Of a stretch of DNA of 35,682 nucleotides, positions 16,389 to 24,808 are shown piece by piece. The position numbers and the translations under genes are program-made. Position 1 is the stretch's first letter, and each line of letters begins with the position of its first letter. This stretch comes from Pseudomonadota bacterium (lineage in GTDB: Bacteria; Pseudomonadota; Alphaproteobacteria; Ferrovibrionales; Ferrovibrionaceae). The notes below the pieces were generated by a model that did no database searches, was not told the DNA's origin, and was given only the letters and a program-made list of their open reading frames with translations. The stretch is taken from assembly GCA_023433835.1 (NCBI GenBank), contig JAEYTW010000391.1:1-35682 (forward strand). The letters are read 5' to 3'.

Positions 16389-17312
16389 ATGCCCCGTGTC
16401 ATGACCGCCGCCGCCATCACTGCCGAAAAACAACCGATCCCGGTGCTGTCGCTGGTCGCGCTGGCCCTGCTGATCGTGGTCTGGGGGCTGTCGATCCCGG
16501 TCACCAAGCTCGGCCTGGTCGACTTCCCGCCGATGACGTTGACGGCGCTGCGCTACCTCTCGGCCGCGCCGTTCTTCGTCTGGTTCGCCATGCGCGCGCC
16601 GCGCCCGCCGGTGCGGGCGCTGCTGGCGATGGCCGGCATCGGCGTCGTCGGCATCGGCGTCGGCCAGGTGACCCAGGCGGTCGGCGTCAACCTGACCGCT
16701 GCCTCGGTCGCGACCGTGATCGGGGCAACCATCCCGATCCTGGTGGTGCTGCTGGCCGCGCTGCGGCTGGGCCAGCGCATCCGCGCCGTCCATGTCCTCG
16801 GCCTGTTCGTCGCGATCGGCGGCGTCGGGGTGATCGCCACCGGCGGCAGGTTATCGACGCTGGCCGAGGCCGGCGGCGCCCTGCTCGGCGATACGCTGAT
16901 GCTGGTTTCGGCGATCAGCGTCGCGCTCTACTACGTCCTGTCGACCGAACTGGCGGCGCGCTACGGCGTGCTGACGGTGGCTTCCTGGGGATCGCTGTTC
17001 GGCACGGCGGCGCTGCTGCCGTTCGCGGCCTGGGAACTGGCCTCGACGCCGTTGGCCATGCCGTCGGCGCAGGGCGTCGCCTCGGTGCTCTATCTCGGCG
17101 TGTTCGTCACCGTGGCCGGCGTCGTGGTCTGGCTGAACCTGATGCGCAACCTGCCGGCCCGAATCGCCGCGGGATCGCAGTACATGCAACCGCTGGTCGG
17201 CATCATCGCCTCAGCCTGGCTGTTCGGCGATACGCTGGGGCCGGTCTTCCTGGCCGGGGCGGCCCTGGTGCTGGCAGGTATCGCGCTGACGGCGTGGTCA
17301 CCGCGCCGCTGA
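16389..17312 (+). CDS. EamA/DMT-superfamily permease
   Basis: A 307-residue membrane protein with ten predicted helices in two EamA repeats, the first opening with ALLIVVWGLSIPVTKLGL. The second repeat ends with SQYMQPLVGIIASAWLFGD, typical of drug/metabolite transporters that export amino acids or other small metabolites. The substrate is unknown. The start is uncertain: ATG 16389, ATG 16401 and TTG 16362 (with AGGGG six bases upstream) are all in frame and do not change the core. It is divergent from a GcvA-like LysR gene that probably controls it. Confidence 0.9.
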   Translation: MPRVMTAAAITAEKQPIPVLSLVALALLIVVWGLSIPVTKLGLVDFPPMTLTALRYLSAAPFFVWFAMRAPRPPVRALLAMAGIGVVGIGVGQVTQAVGVNLTAASVATVIGATIPILVVLLAALRLGQRIRAVHVLGLFVAIGGVGVIATGGRLSTLAEAGGALLGDTLMLVSAISVALYYVLSTELAARYGVLTVASWGSLFGTAALLPFAAWELASTPLAMPSAQGVASVLYLGVFVTVAGVVVWLNLMRNLPARIAAGSQYMQPLVGIIASAWLFGDTLGPVFLAGAALVLAGIALTAWSPRR

Positions 17313-17328
17313 ACCTTGCAAGCGTCCA

Positions 17329-17354
17329 GATCCGGACTATATCCTGATCCGGAC
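17329..17354. promoter_or_regulatory. Repeated GATCCGGAC motif around a -10-like TATAT: probable toxin-antitoxin operator
   Basis: GATCCGGAC occurs twice (17329-17337 and 17346-17354), start to start 17 bp apart, each containing the palindrome TCCGGA. TATATC lies between them and may be the -10 element. The second copy ends 16 bp before the antitoxin ATG. Xre antitoxins of this class autoregulate by binding repeated sites over their own promoter, so this is the expected place for such an operator. Confidence 0.55.
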
Positions 17355-17370
17355 TTGGAGGGAGGGCGCG

Positions 17371-17889
17371 ATGGAGCGTGAGCAGGCGACCGATACCACG
17401 GCCCGCCCCTGGCGGCTCGACAAGGACCGGTTCGCCCCGGCCAATCGCAAACGGCTCAGCGCCCCGGGCCTGCGCACTTTCCTTGCCGTCGCCGATCTCT
17501 GGCGGCTGACCGAGGAGCAGCGGATCCTGATCCTGGGCTACCCCTCGCGTTCGACCTATCAGGGCTGGTGCAAGCAGGCGCGCGAGCACGGCGCGATCAC
17601 CCTCGACGTGGACGTGCTGACCCGGATCTCGGCCGTGCTCGGCATCCACCAGGCCTTGCAGATCCTGTTCGGCAGCGAGGCGGCGGGCATCGACTGGCTG
17701 CGCATGCCCCATGATGCGCCGGTGTTCGGCGGCCATCCGCCGCTCGACATCGTCACCGGCGGCACGCTGGACGGCCTGCTGACCGTGCGCCGTTTCCTCG
17801 ACGGTGCCCGCGGCGGCATCTACATGGCGCCCAATGCCGTCGACGTCGATTTCCAGCCCTACGACGACGGCGAGATCGTGCTGCGGTGA
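17371..17889 (+). CDS. Xre/MbcA/ParS-family antitoxin (DUF2384)
   Basis: A 172-residue antitoxin. The N-terminal helix-turn-helix region covers LRTFLAVADLWRLTEEQRILILGYPSRSTYQGW (about 30-65), here split into two motifs: a helical core and the GYPSRSTYQGW turn typical of these antitoxins. The C-terminal DUF2384 domain reads VFGGHPPLDIVTGGTLDGLL then VRRFLDGARGG (about 115-150) and contacts the toxin active site in characterised members. The start ATG 17371 has GGAGGGAGGG upstream. Its stop overlaps the toxin's GTG start, the normal coupled order with antitoxin first. Confidence 0.9.
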   Translation: MEREQATDTTARPWRLDKDRFAPANRKRLSAPGLRTFLAVADLWRLTEEQRILILGYPSRSTYQGWCKQAREHGAITLDVDVLTRISAVLGIHQALQILFGSEAAGIDWLRMPHDAPVFGGHPPLDIVTGGTLDGLLTVRRFLDGARGGIYMAPNAVDVDFQPYDDGEIVLR

Positions 17890-18536
17890 CCGCGGCGCCG
17901 CGGCCCAGCCATCGCCTGATCCCGTCGCAGTTCCCGCCGATCGGCGTGTTCGATACGGTGGCAACCGCCGCCGACCTCGCGCCCGTGTTCGAACTGGTCG
18001 GCTGGACCAATGACCGGCTGGTGGCCGAACGGATCGCTCGCCTGCCGCGGGGCGAATGGGTCCATGGCCGGCCCAATGCCAGCATCGTCATGGCAGCCTT
18101 CCTGCATGTCGCGCCCGGCGGGATGCGTTTCAACGGCCCCGATCTCGGCGCCTGGTATGCGGCCGACGATATCCGCACCGCGGCGGCCGAGGTCGCCCAT
18201 CATCTGCGGCGCGAGGCGGTGGCGCGCCGCCTGGCCGGCCTGGCCAGAACCTATCGCGCCTACGGCGCGGTGCTGCTGGGCGACTATCTCGATATCCGCG
18301 GCCAGCGGGCCGACGTCCATGCGCCCGACAGCTATGGCCCCGGCCAGATCCTGGGCGAGGAGATCCGCGCCCGGGGCGGGGCCGGCATCGTCTATGACAG
18401 CCTGCGCCGCCGCGGCGGGGTCAATGTGGTGGCCTACCGGCCACGCAACGTCACCGACATCGTCCAGGCCGATCACTACGAGATCACCGTTTCGGCCGCC
18501 GCGCGGCAGATCGAACTGCGGCGCCTATCGCGCTAG
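17886..18536 (+). CDS. RES-domain toxin (NAD+-degrading or ADP-ribosylating type)
   Basis: A 216-residue RES domain with its naming residues: R81 in GMRFNGPDLGAWYAAD, E102 in AAAEVAHHL and S172 in VYDSLRRRGGVN. RES toxins deplete NAD+ or modify a host enzyme and are held inactive by the adjacent Xre/DUF2384 antitoxin. It starts at GTG 17886, overlapping the antitoxin stop (GTGA). At 216 residues it is longer than many RES toxins (about 150-160), with an N-terminal extension of about 60 residues before the core. Its end overlaps the converging lysR gene by 12 bp. Confidence 0.88.
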   Translation: MTAAPRPSHRLIPSQFPPIGVFDTVATAADLAPVFELVGWTNDRLVAERIARLPRGEWVHGRPNASIVMAAFLHVAPGGMRFNGPDLGAWYAADDIRTAAAEVAHHLRREAVARRLAGLARTYRAYGAVLLGDYLDIRGQRADVHAPDSYGPGQILGEEIRARGGAGIVYDSLRRRGGVNVVAYRPRNVTDIVQADHYEITVSAAARQIELRRLSR

Positions 18537-19418
18537 CGCCTGCACGATCTGACGGAACTGGCGCAGGGCGGGCGAGGGGCGGGCGCGCCGGCTGGCCAGG
18601 TGGATCGGGGCCGAGAGCCCCTCGGCCCCGGCCAACTCGCGGTAGACCACGCCGTCGCCGCCCAGCCGCCGCATCGAGGCCGGCACGACGGTGATGCCGA
18701 GCCCGGCGGCCACCAGGCTCAACGTCGCCGGCAACCGCGGCGCTTCCTGGGCCACCACCGGGCTGAAGCCGTGCGACCGGCAGGCGGCCACGATGGCATC
18801 GTAGAGGCCGGGACCGCTGGTCCGCCGGTAGAGGATCAGCGGTTCGCCGGCGAGATCGGCCAGGGCCAGGGCCTTGGCTCGGGCAAGCGGGTGGCTGGCT
18901 GGGATCGCCGCCAGCATCGGCTCCTCGATCACCGGCAGGAGGTCGAGATCGGTGACATGGGCGACGATCGAGCGCACGAAGGCGGCATCGAGCCGTTCGT
19001 GCACCAACCCCTCGACCAGTTCGGCCGTACCCGCCTCCTCCAGTGTGACGGCAACGCCGGGAAAACGTTCCCGGAAACGCCGCAGCGTGGCCGGCACCAC
19101 GGCATGGAAGGCCGCCGAGGAGGTGAAGCCGACGCTGAGGCTACCCTGTTCGCCGCGCTCGGCGCGGGCGACGATGCCGGGCAATTGTTCCGCCCGCGCC
19201 AGGATCTCGCGCGCCTCGGCCAGCAAGGCCTTGCCGGCCTCGGTCGGCCGCACGCCGCGGGGCAGGCGATGCATCAGCAGCGCCCCCAGTTCGGTTTCCA
19301 GGCCGCGCAGCAGCCGGGTCAGCGGCGGTTGCTGCATGCCCAGCCGCTCCGCCGCGCGGGTGACGTGGCCCTCCTCGGCCAAAGCGACGAAGGCACGCAG
19401 CCGGCGCAGCTCGATCAT
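18525..19418 (-). CDS. LysR-family regulator
   Basis: A 297-residue LysR protein. The DNA-binding domain (MIELRRLRAFVALAEEGHVT, then AAERLGMQQPPLTRLLRGLE) resembles the CatM/BenM type. The effector domain contains SVGFTSSAAFHAVVPATLRR and SLVAAGLGITVVPASM. Start ATG 19418 has CTGGAGG seven bases upstream; an ATG 27 bases earlier lacks one. It is divergent from tam and may regulate it. No aromatic-degradation genes lie near, so the effector is unknown. Confidence 0.9.
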   Translation of the reverse strand: MIELRRLRAFVALAEEGHVTRAAERLGMQQPPLTRLLRGLETELGALLMHRLPRGVRPTEAGKALLAEAREILARAEQLPGIVARAERGEQGSLSVGFTSSAAFHAVVPATLRRFRERFPGVAVTLEEAGTAELVEGLVHERLDAAFVRSIVAHVTDLDLLPVIEEPMLAAIPASHPLARAKALALADLAGEPLILYRRTSGPGLYDAIVAACRSHGFSPVVAQEAPRLPATLSLVAAGLGITVVPASMRRLGGDGVVYRELAGAEGLSAPIHLASRRARPSPALRQFRQIVQALAR

Positions 19419-19420
19419 CG

Positions 19421-19435
19421 ATACCTCCAGGGTAT
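19421..19435. promoter_or_regulatory. ATACC-N5-GGTAT inverted repeat beside the LysR start
   Basis: A perfect five-base inverted repeat, ATACC-TCCAG-GGTAT, lies immediately upstream of the lysR start and overlaps its ribosome-binding site. The size fits a LysR T-N11-A autoregulatory site and its position would allow self-repression. It is short, and chance occurrence cannot be excluded. Confidence 0.4.
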
Positions 19436-19517
19436 GGAAATCCATCGATGAACATACTGGAAGTCATGATGGCCACCAGCCAGGATTGTCCCGTCACCTG
19501 ATCCCGAGGAGTTGCCG

Positions 19518-20288
19518 ATGACCTGGTCGCCCACGCAGTACACGAAGTTCGAGGATGAGCGGAACCGGCCGATCCGCGACCTGCTCGCCCAGATCCCCGC
19601 CACCGCGGTGGCGCGCGCGGCCGATATCGGCTGCGGCCCCGGCAATTCGACCGAACTGCTGGGGCGGCGCTATCCCGTGGCCGAGCTGTTCGGGATGGAC
19701 TCGTCGCCCGACATGATCGACGCGGCGCGCAAGCGCCTGCCCGCGGCCCATTTCGCCGTGGCCGATATCGGCGACTGGACCGGGCCCGAACGCTTCGACG
19801 TGATCCTGGCCAATGCCGCCCTGCAATGGGTGCCGGACCACGCCCGGCTGCTGCCCGCGCTGCTCGACCGGCTGGCCCCCGGCGGCAGCCTGGCGGTGCA
19901 GGTGCCCGACAACCTCGACGAACCGGCCCATCGCCTGATGCGCGAGGTGGCGGCCGCCGGGCCCTGGGCCGAAAAGCTCGGGTCCGCCGCCCGCGCCCGC
20001 GACAGCCGGCATAGTGCCGACTGGTATTTCCGCACGCTGCGCGAAGCCGGCGCCCGGGCCGACGTCTGGCGCACCACCTATCATCATCCGCTGGCCGGCG
20101 GGCCGGCCGCGGTGGTCGAATGGTTCAAGGGCACCGGCCTGCGCCCGTTCCTCGGGCCCCTCGACGAGGCCGAGCGGGCCGACTATCTCGCCCGCTACCA
20201 GGCGGCGCTGGCCGATGCCTACCCGATCATGAGGGACGGCACCGTCCTGCTGCCGTTCCCGCGGCTGTTCTTCGTGGCGACGCGCTAA
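19518..20288 (+). CDS. tam: Trans-aconitate 2-methyltransferase
   Basis: A 256-residue class I SAM-dependent methyltransferase. Motif I is ADIGCGPGNSTELL (about 34-47), followed by MDSSPDMIDAARKRLP and DVILANAALQWVPDH. The N-terminal MTWSPTQYTKFEDERNRPIR is the family hallmark of Tam. Tam methylates trans-aconitate, removing a spontaneous by-product that inhibits aconitase. Start ATG 19518 has GAGGA eight bases upstream. The gene is divergent from a LysR regulator, and its stop overlaps the uxaC stop by four bases. Confidence 0.92.
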   Translation: MTWSPTQYTKFEDERNRPIRDLLAQIPATAVARAADIGCGPGNSTELLGRRYPVAELFGMDSSPDMIDAARKRLPAAHFAVADIGDWTGPERFDVILANAALQWVPDHARLLPALLDRLAPGGSLAVQVPDNLDEPAHRLMREVAAAGPWAEKLGSAARARDSRHSADWYFRTLREAGARADVWRTTYHHPLAGGPAAVVEWFKGTGLRPFLGPLDEAERADYLARYQAALADAYPIMRDGTVLLPFPRLFFVATR

Positions 20289-21685
20289 AGTTTGTAGGCC
20301 CGCTTGGCCAGCCGGTAGGCGAGGTCGAGGGCTACTTCGTGCGCCTCGTCCTCGTCGAGCCGATGGGTGGTGACGAGTTCGGCCAGATGCCGGCAATCGA
20401 TGCGGCGGGCGACGTCGTGGCGGGCGGGGATCGAGGGGAAGGCGCGGGTATCGTCGTTGAAGCCGACGGTGTTGTAGAACCCGGCGGTCTCGGTCACCGC
20501 CTCGCGATAGCGCCGCATGCCGTCGGGGCTGTCGAAGAACCACCAGGCCGGCCCCAGCCGCAGGGCCGGGTAATGGCCGGCGAGCGGCGCCAGTTCCCGC
20601 GCATAGGCCGTCTCGTCCAGCGTGAACAGGATGACGGTCAGGTCGCGATTGTTGCCATGGCGATCGAGCAGCGGCTTCAGCGCGCGGACGTAATCGGTGC
20701 GCTGCGGGATGTCGGCGCCGAGATCGCGGCCGAAATCCCGGAAGATCGCGGCGTTGTGGTTGCGGAAGGCGCCGGGATGGATCTGCATGACCAGGCCGTC
20801 CTCGACGCTCAACCCCGCCATCTCGGTCAGCATCTGGGCACGGAACGTTTCGGCATCCTCGGCCGAGGCGCCGCCGTGGCGGATGCGCTGATACAGGGCT
20901 TCGGCCTGGGCGGCGTCAAGATCGGCGGTGCGGGCGGTCGGATGGCCGTGGTCGGTCGAGGTGGCGCCGAATTCCTTGAAATAGCGGCGCCGGCGGCGAT
21001 GGGCCTCGATATAGCCGGCGAAGGTCGAGACGTCGCAGTCGGCCGCGTCGGCGAAGGCGCGCAGATTGGTGGCGAAGCCTTCATATTCCGGATCGACGAC
21101 CGGATCCGGGCGATAGGCCGTCACCACCCGGCCGCGCCAGCCGCTGTCGCGGATCGTCCGGTGATGCCGCAGGTCGTCCAGCGGGCTTTCGGTGGTGGCG
21201 ATTACCTCGATGTTGAAACGCTCGAACAGTGCCCGGGGACGATATTCCTTGTGACCCAGGCAGTTGGCGATGTGGTCGTAATAGCGGTCGGCGGTCGCCG
21301 CGGTGAGGCGCATGTCGAGCCCGAACAGGGTGGCGAAGGTATGGTCGAGCCACAGCCGCGACGGGGTGCCGCGGAACAGATGATAATTCTCGGCAAACCG
21401 CCGCCACACGGTGCGCGGATCGGCCGGCGCCCCGCCGGACTTCGGGCTGACGCCGAGTTCTTCCAGCGTGAAGCCCTGGCTGTAGAGCATGCGCAGCACG
21501 TAATGGTCGGGAATGACCAGCAGCCGCGCAGGGTCGGGGAACGGTTCGTTTCCGGCAAACCAGCCGGGATCGGTATGGCCGTGCGGCGAGACGATCGGTA
21601 AATCCTTCACCGCGGCGTAAAGCCTGCGCGCCACGTCCCGGGTGCCGGGATCGGCCGGGAACAGCCGGTCGGGGTGGATCAGCAT
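20285..21685 (-). CDS. uxaC: Uronate (glucuronate/galacturonate) isomerase
   Basis: A 466-residue enzyme of the amidohydrolase fold. The N-terminal metal motif is H35-x-H37 in IVSPHGHTDPGWF, and family blocks include FHGTP-like LFRGTPSRLWLDHTF, TTESPLDDLRHH and HPGAFRNHN. It converts D-glucuronate to D-fructuronate or D-galacturonate to D-tagaturonate. Start ATG 21685 was chosen because it begins with the family's short N-terminus and has AAAGG upstream; an earlier ATG would overlap the binding-protein gene. It is the last gene of the nag operon. The usual partners uxuA/uxuB or uxaA/uxaB are not in the window. Confidence 0.92.
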   Translation of the reverse strand: MLIHPDRLFPADPGTRDVARRLYAAVKDLPIVSPHGHTDPGWFAGNEPFPDPARLLVIPDHYVLRMLYSQGFTLEELGVSPKSGGAPADPRTVWRRFAENYHLFRGTPSRLWLDHTFATLFGLDMRLTAATADRYYDHIANCLGHKEYRPRALFERFNIEVIATTESPLDDLRHHRTIRDSGWRGRVVTAYRPDPVVDPEYEGFATNLRAFADAADCDVSTFAGYIEAHRRRRRYFKEFGATSTDHGHPTARTADLDAAQAEALYQRIRHGGASAEDAETFRAQMLTEMAGLSVEDGLVMQIHPGAFRNHNAAIFRDFGRDLGADIPQRTDYVRALKPLLDRHGNNRDLTVILFTLDETAYARELAPLAGHYPALRLGPAWWFFDSPDGMRRYREAVTETAGFYNTVGFNDDTRAFPSIPARHDVARRIDCRHLAELVTTHRLDEDEAHEVALDLAYRLAKRAYKL

Positions 21686-21717
21686 GGGAACAGGCCTTTC
21701 GCCGCGATGCCCGGACG

Positions 21718-22917
21718 TTACTTCTTCTTCGCCGCGCCGACTTCCGAATCCCAACGCCGGAAGGCGATGACCATCTTGTCGGTCGACAGCGGCAGCTCGA
21801 TCGGGTTGTTGGCGATCAGGTCGGCATATTCCGGGCGGCCGAATTCCTCGATCACCTTCTGGCTCGAGGCCGGCGCCATCGACAGCGGCACGTTCTTCAC
21901 CGCCGGGCCGGGATAGAGATAGCCTTCGTCATAGGACAGCGCCTGCTGCTCGGGCTTCAGCACGAAGGCCATCATGTCGAGCACGACGGCGAGCTTGTCG
22001 TTGGAGATGCCCTTCGGCACCACCATGAAGAAGGCATCCGACACCCAGTGGAAACCCTTCAGCGTGCCGATCCTGGCTTCCTTCGGCACCACGCCGAGCG
22101 CACGGGGATTGATGTCCCAGCCGGTGGTCGAGATCACCATGTCGCGCGAGCCTTCGCCCAGCTCCTTCATCGTGGCACCGGTGCCCGACGGATAATATTC
22201 GATGTAGTTGTTCAGCTCCTTCAGATACGCCCAGGTCTTGTCCCAGCCGTTCTCGGGGTCCATCGGATCCTTGTCGCCGAGAATGTAGGGCAGGCCCATC
22301 ATGAAGGTGCGGCCCGGGCCCGAATTGGCCGGGCGGGCATACATGAAGCGGTTCGGGTTGGCCTTGGCCCAGGCCAGCAGTTCCTCGGCCGTGGTCGGCG
22401 GGGTCGGCACCTTGGCCGGCATGTATTCGATCAGCGGGCCGGAGGGATAGTAGTTGATCACCACGCCATAGCCCTGGCCCTGCACCTTGTGCAGGCGCAG
22501 CGCGGCGGGCTCGTAGTTCTCCTCCAGCCCCGGCAGCTTGGCCGCGTGCTCGGGCAGCAGCTTCAGCCAGATCGGGCCGGCGGCCATGCCGGCGGCCAGG
22601 CCGTCCGAGCCGGTGAGGACGAGTTCGTAGAGCAGCTTGTCGGCCGCCTGCTGGGCCTTGATCTTGCCGGCCAGTTCCGGTGCCGGGCCCTTGCTGAAGG
22701 TGATCTTGGAGACCAGCTCGGGCTTGGCGGCGGCGTAGTTCTCGAACGCGCCCTGCATCAGGGCCAGCGCGCCGCCGACATCCATGATGGTCAGCGCCAC
22801 CGGCGACTTCGGTAAGGCCAGCCCCTGTGCCCGCGCGCCGGTGGCGGCAAGCGCAGCTATGCCGGCGCCGGCACCGAGCACGGTGCGGCGGGTAAGGTCG
22901 GTCGGATTGTAGGCCAT
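21718..22917 (-). CDS. Extracellular solute-binding protein with a Tat signal, no cognate permease nearby
   Basis: A 399-residue periplasmic binding protein. A twin-arginine signal (LTRRTVLGAGAGIAALAATG) ends near residue 30 (ARA/Q). The mature part has the two-lobe pattern of cluster D binding proteins for sugars, polyamines or iron, with GYGVVINYYPSGPLIEY at the hinge region and GFHWVSDAFFMVVPKG later. The ligand is not recognisable. It lies between nagA (42 bp gap) and uxaC (32 bp gap) in the same direction, but no permease or ATPase gene accompanies it, so it either uses a transporter encoded elsewhere or is a remnant of one. Context suggests an amino-sugar or uronate-containing saccharide. 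Confidence 0.8.
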   Translation of the reverse strand: MAYNPTDLTRRTVLGAGAGIAALAATGARAQGLALPKSPVALTIMDVGGALALMQGAFENYAAAKPELVSKITFSKGPAPELAGKIKAQQAADKLLYELVLTGSDGLAAGMAAGPIWLKLLPEHAAKLPGLEENYEPAALRLHKVQGQGYGVVINYYPSGPLIEYMPAKVPTPPTTAEELLAWAKANPNRFMYARPANSGPGRTFMMGLPYILGDKDPMDPENGWDKTWAYLKELNNYIEYYPSGTGATMKELGEGSRDMVISTTGWDINPRALGVVPKEARIGTLKGFHWVSDAFFMVVPKGISNDKLAVVLDMMAFVLKPEQQALSYDEGYLYPGPAVKNVPLSMAPASSQKVIEEFGRPEYADLIANNPIELPLSTDKMVIAFRRWDSEVGAAKKK

Positions 22918-22959
22918 GGCAGCAGGACTCCCCGTTTTGCTGTCGTTGTTATCGATGAC

Positions 22960-23955
22960 TCAAAGGCTGGCGCGGGCGACGGTCAGATCGTCGCGCCAGT
23001 CGACGCCGCCGCCGGGCATGCTGATGCCGCGGCGGGAAAGGGCAGGGGCCATCAGGGCGCGCGGCGCGGCGCTGCCCATTGCGATCGCTTCCTCGGGGCT
23101 GGCAAGGCCCCAGGCGACCAGGTTGCGCACCGCGCGATCGAGCGTCAGGGCCGAGCCGGCGAGGTGGTTTGCCCCGGGCTCGCGCACGCTGCCGTCCTGG
23201 TGATGTTCGAGCGTCATGTCGGCGAAGCGGTAGATGCCGGGCGGCGCATCGGCCGCGGCGACCGCGTCGGTGACCAGGATGATGCGGTCCAGCCCCTTGG
23301 CGCGCAGGATCACCTTGACCGCGTCGGGCGGCAGGTGAATGCCGTCGGCGATGATCGAGGCGGCCAGCCGATCCTCGGCCAGCTGGGCGAACAGGGTGTT
23401 GTTCACCTTGTGCAACTGCTGGGGCAGGCCGTTGCCCAGATGGGTCGACAGCCCGGCCCCGGCCGCGGCGGCGGCCCGCACGACGGCGGAATCGGCGGCC
23501 GAATGGCCGATGGCGACGACGCGGCCCTGCGCCGCCATCGCCGCGACGAAGTCTTCCCCGCCCGCGATCTCGGGCGCGACGGTGACGAGCAGGATGGGCC
23601 GGGCCAGCGGCGCTTCCAGCCTGGTGACCAGCCCGGCATCGGGCGGCGTCATCGCCGACGGAGGGTGGCAGCCGGCATAGCCGGCGGCGGGATTGAGGAA
23701 CGGGCCTTCCAGGTGATAGCCCGGCACCATCCGCGGCCCCAGCCGGCTGGCCGAGACCGCGCGGTCGAGCGCGGTCAGCCGGGCGGCGAGTTGCTCCGGG
23801 GTCGCGGTGATGATTGCCGGCAGGCAGGCGGTGACGCCGGTGGCCAGCATGCGTTCCAGCGCCACGTCGATGCCGGCGGCATCGATCGCATCGTCGTTGA
23901 AATCGACGCCGGCGAAACCGTTGACCTGCAGGTCGAAGAGGCCGGCGCTGCGCAT
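22960..23955 (-). CDS. nagA: N-acetylglucosamine-6-phosphate deacetylase, short form lacking the N-terminal beta domain
   Basis: A 331-residue amidohydrolase. The metal and catalytic residues are present: E83 (YHLEGPFLN), H151 (AIGHSAAD), H172 (LSTHLGNG) and D230 (LVTDAV). It hydrolyses GlcNAc-6-phosphate to GlcN-6-phosphate and acetate. The protein begins directly at GLFDLQVNGFAGVDFND, which in usual NagA (about 380 residues) follows an N-terminal beta-sandwich strand segment of about 50 residues. That segment is absent, and the upstream DNA is occupied by nagB. The ATG 23955 lies 2 bp after the nagB stop, so translation is coupled. Whether the short form is fully active is not known from sequence. 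Confidence 0.9.
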   Translation of the reverse strand: MRSAGLFDLQVNGFAGVDFNDDAIDAAGIDVALERMLATGVTACLPAIITATPEQLAARLTALDRAVSASRLGPRMVPGYHLEGPFLNPAAGYAGCHPPSAMTPPDAGLVTRLEAPLARPILLVTVAPEIAGGEDFVAAMAAQGRVVAIGHSAADSAVVRAAAAAGAGLSTHLGNGLPQQLHKVNNTLFAQLAEDRLAASIIADGIHLPPDAVKVILRAKGLDRIILVTDAVAAADAPPGIYRFADMTLEHHQDGSVREPGANHLAGSALTLDRAVRNLVAWGLASPEEAIAMGSAAPRALMAPALSRRGISMPGGGVDWRDDLTVARASL

Positions 23956-23957
23956 GC

Positions 23958-24698
23958 TCAGCGCTTCAGCCCGGCCGACGAGGCGGGATCGAGGAAGATG
24001 CGGCAATCGCCATGCCGGCGCAGGATCGAGGCCGGCACGTCAGGCGTCAGCGGGCCGTCGAGGCTGGCGGCGACGGCGGCGGTCTTCTTCGGGCCGGGCA
24101 CGGTGATGATCAGCGTGCGGGCGGCCAGCATCTGGTGGATCGACATGGAGATCGCCTGGGTCGGCACCGCCGCCATGTCGGGAAACCAGCCTTCGCCGAT
24201 CTGCTGGCGGCGGCAGGCTTCGTCCAGGTCGACGACGATATAGGGCTCGGTCGTGTCGAAATCGGCGGGCGGATCGTTGAAGGCGAGATGGCCGTTCTCG
24301 CCGATGCCTGCAAAGCAGACCTCGATGGTGCGCGGCCCGATCAGGCCGTTCAGCCGATCGAGTTCTCCCCGTATGTCGGTGGCGTCGCCCACGACGTCGA
24401 TGAACGCGCCGAGCTTGGGCAGCCTGGCGACGAAGCGCTCATGCAGGTAACGGCGAAAGCTGGCGCCGTGGCTGACCGGCAGGCCGATATATTCGTCGAG
24501 ATGGAAGGCGGTGATGCGCGACCAGTCGATATCCGGTGCGGCGACCAGAACCTCCAATAAATCGAACTGGCTGGCGCCGGTGGCGACGATGATGTCGACA
24601 TGGTCCTGGCGGGCCAGCGCCTCGCGGATGACGGCGGCGCCGGCTTCGGCCGCGGCACGCCCCACCGCCTTGGCATCTCCGAGAATTTCGATGTGCAT
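23958..24698 (-). CDS. nagB: Glucosamine-6-phosphate deaminase
   Basis: A 246-residue NagB/6-phosphogluconolactonase-fold enzyme that turns GlcN-6-phosphate into fructose-6-phosphate and ammonia. Visible motifs are ATGASQFDLLE (phosphate loop), AFHLDEYIGL (D69, the proton-transfer Asp) and GIGENGHLAFNDPP (H137). Compared with E. coli NagB (GNDGHIAFNEP), the loop has Asn in place of the catalytic-triad Asp and Asp in place of Glu, a variant I associate with a distinct NagB branch. Start ATG 24698 has GGGGTGGG just upstream. It is the first gene of the operon and divergent from the ROK regulator. Confidence 0.88.
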   Translation of the reverse strand: MHIEILGDAKAVGRAAAEAGAAVIREALARQDHVDIIVATGASQFDLLEVLVAAPDIDWSRITAFHLDEYIGLPVSHGASFRRYLHERFVARLPKLGAFIDVVGDATDIRGELDRLNGLIGPRTIEVCFAGIGENGHLAFNDPPADFDTTEPYIVVDLDEACRRQQIGEGWFPDMAAVPTQAISMSIHQMLAARTLIITVPGPKKTAAVAASLDGPLTPDVPASILRRHGDCRIFLDPASSAGLKR

Positions 24699-24759
24699 AC
24701 CCACCCCGTTCGAACACGTTGCCCAAGCCTCGCCGCTCACCGGCCATGCCGTCAATCTA

Positions 24760-24784
24760 TTTTTGAACCGTTGACGTTCTAAAA
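24760..24784. promoter_or_regulatory. Inverted repeat between nagB and the ROK regulator gene, probable operator
   Basis: TTTTTGAAC-CGTTGAC-GTTCTAAAA has nine-base arms with one mismatch and a seven-base centre. It lies 24 bp before the ROK start and 61 bp before the nagB start in the only AT-rich part of this gap. ROK repressors such as NagC bind AT-flanked palindromes of about this size, so it is a good candidate for joint control of both directions. Confidence 0.6.
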
Positions 24785-24808
24785 TATCCCGGGGACAGTC
24801 CGCCCGAC

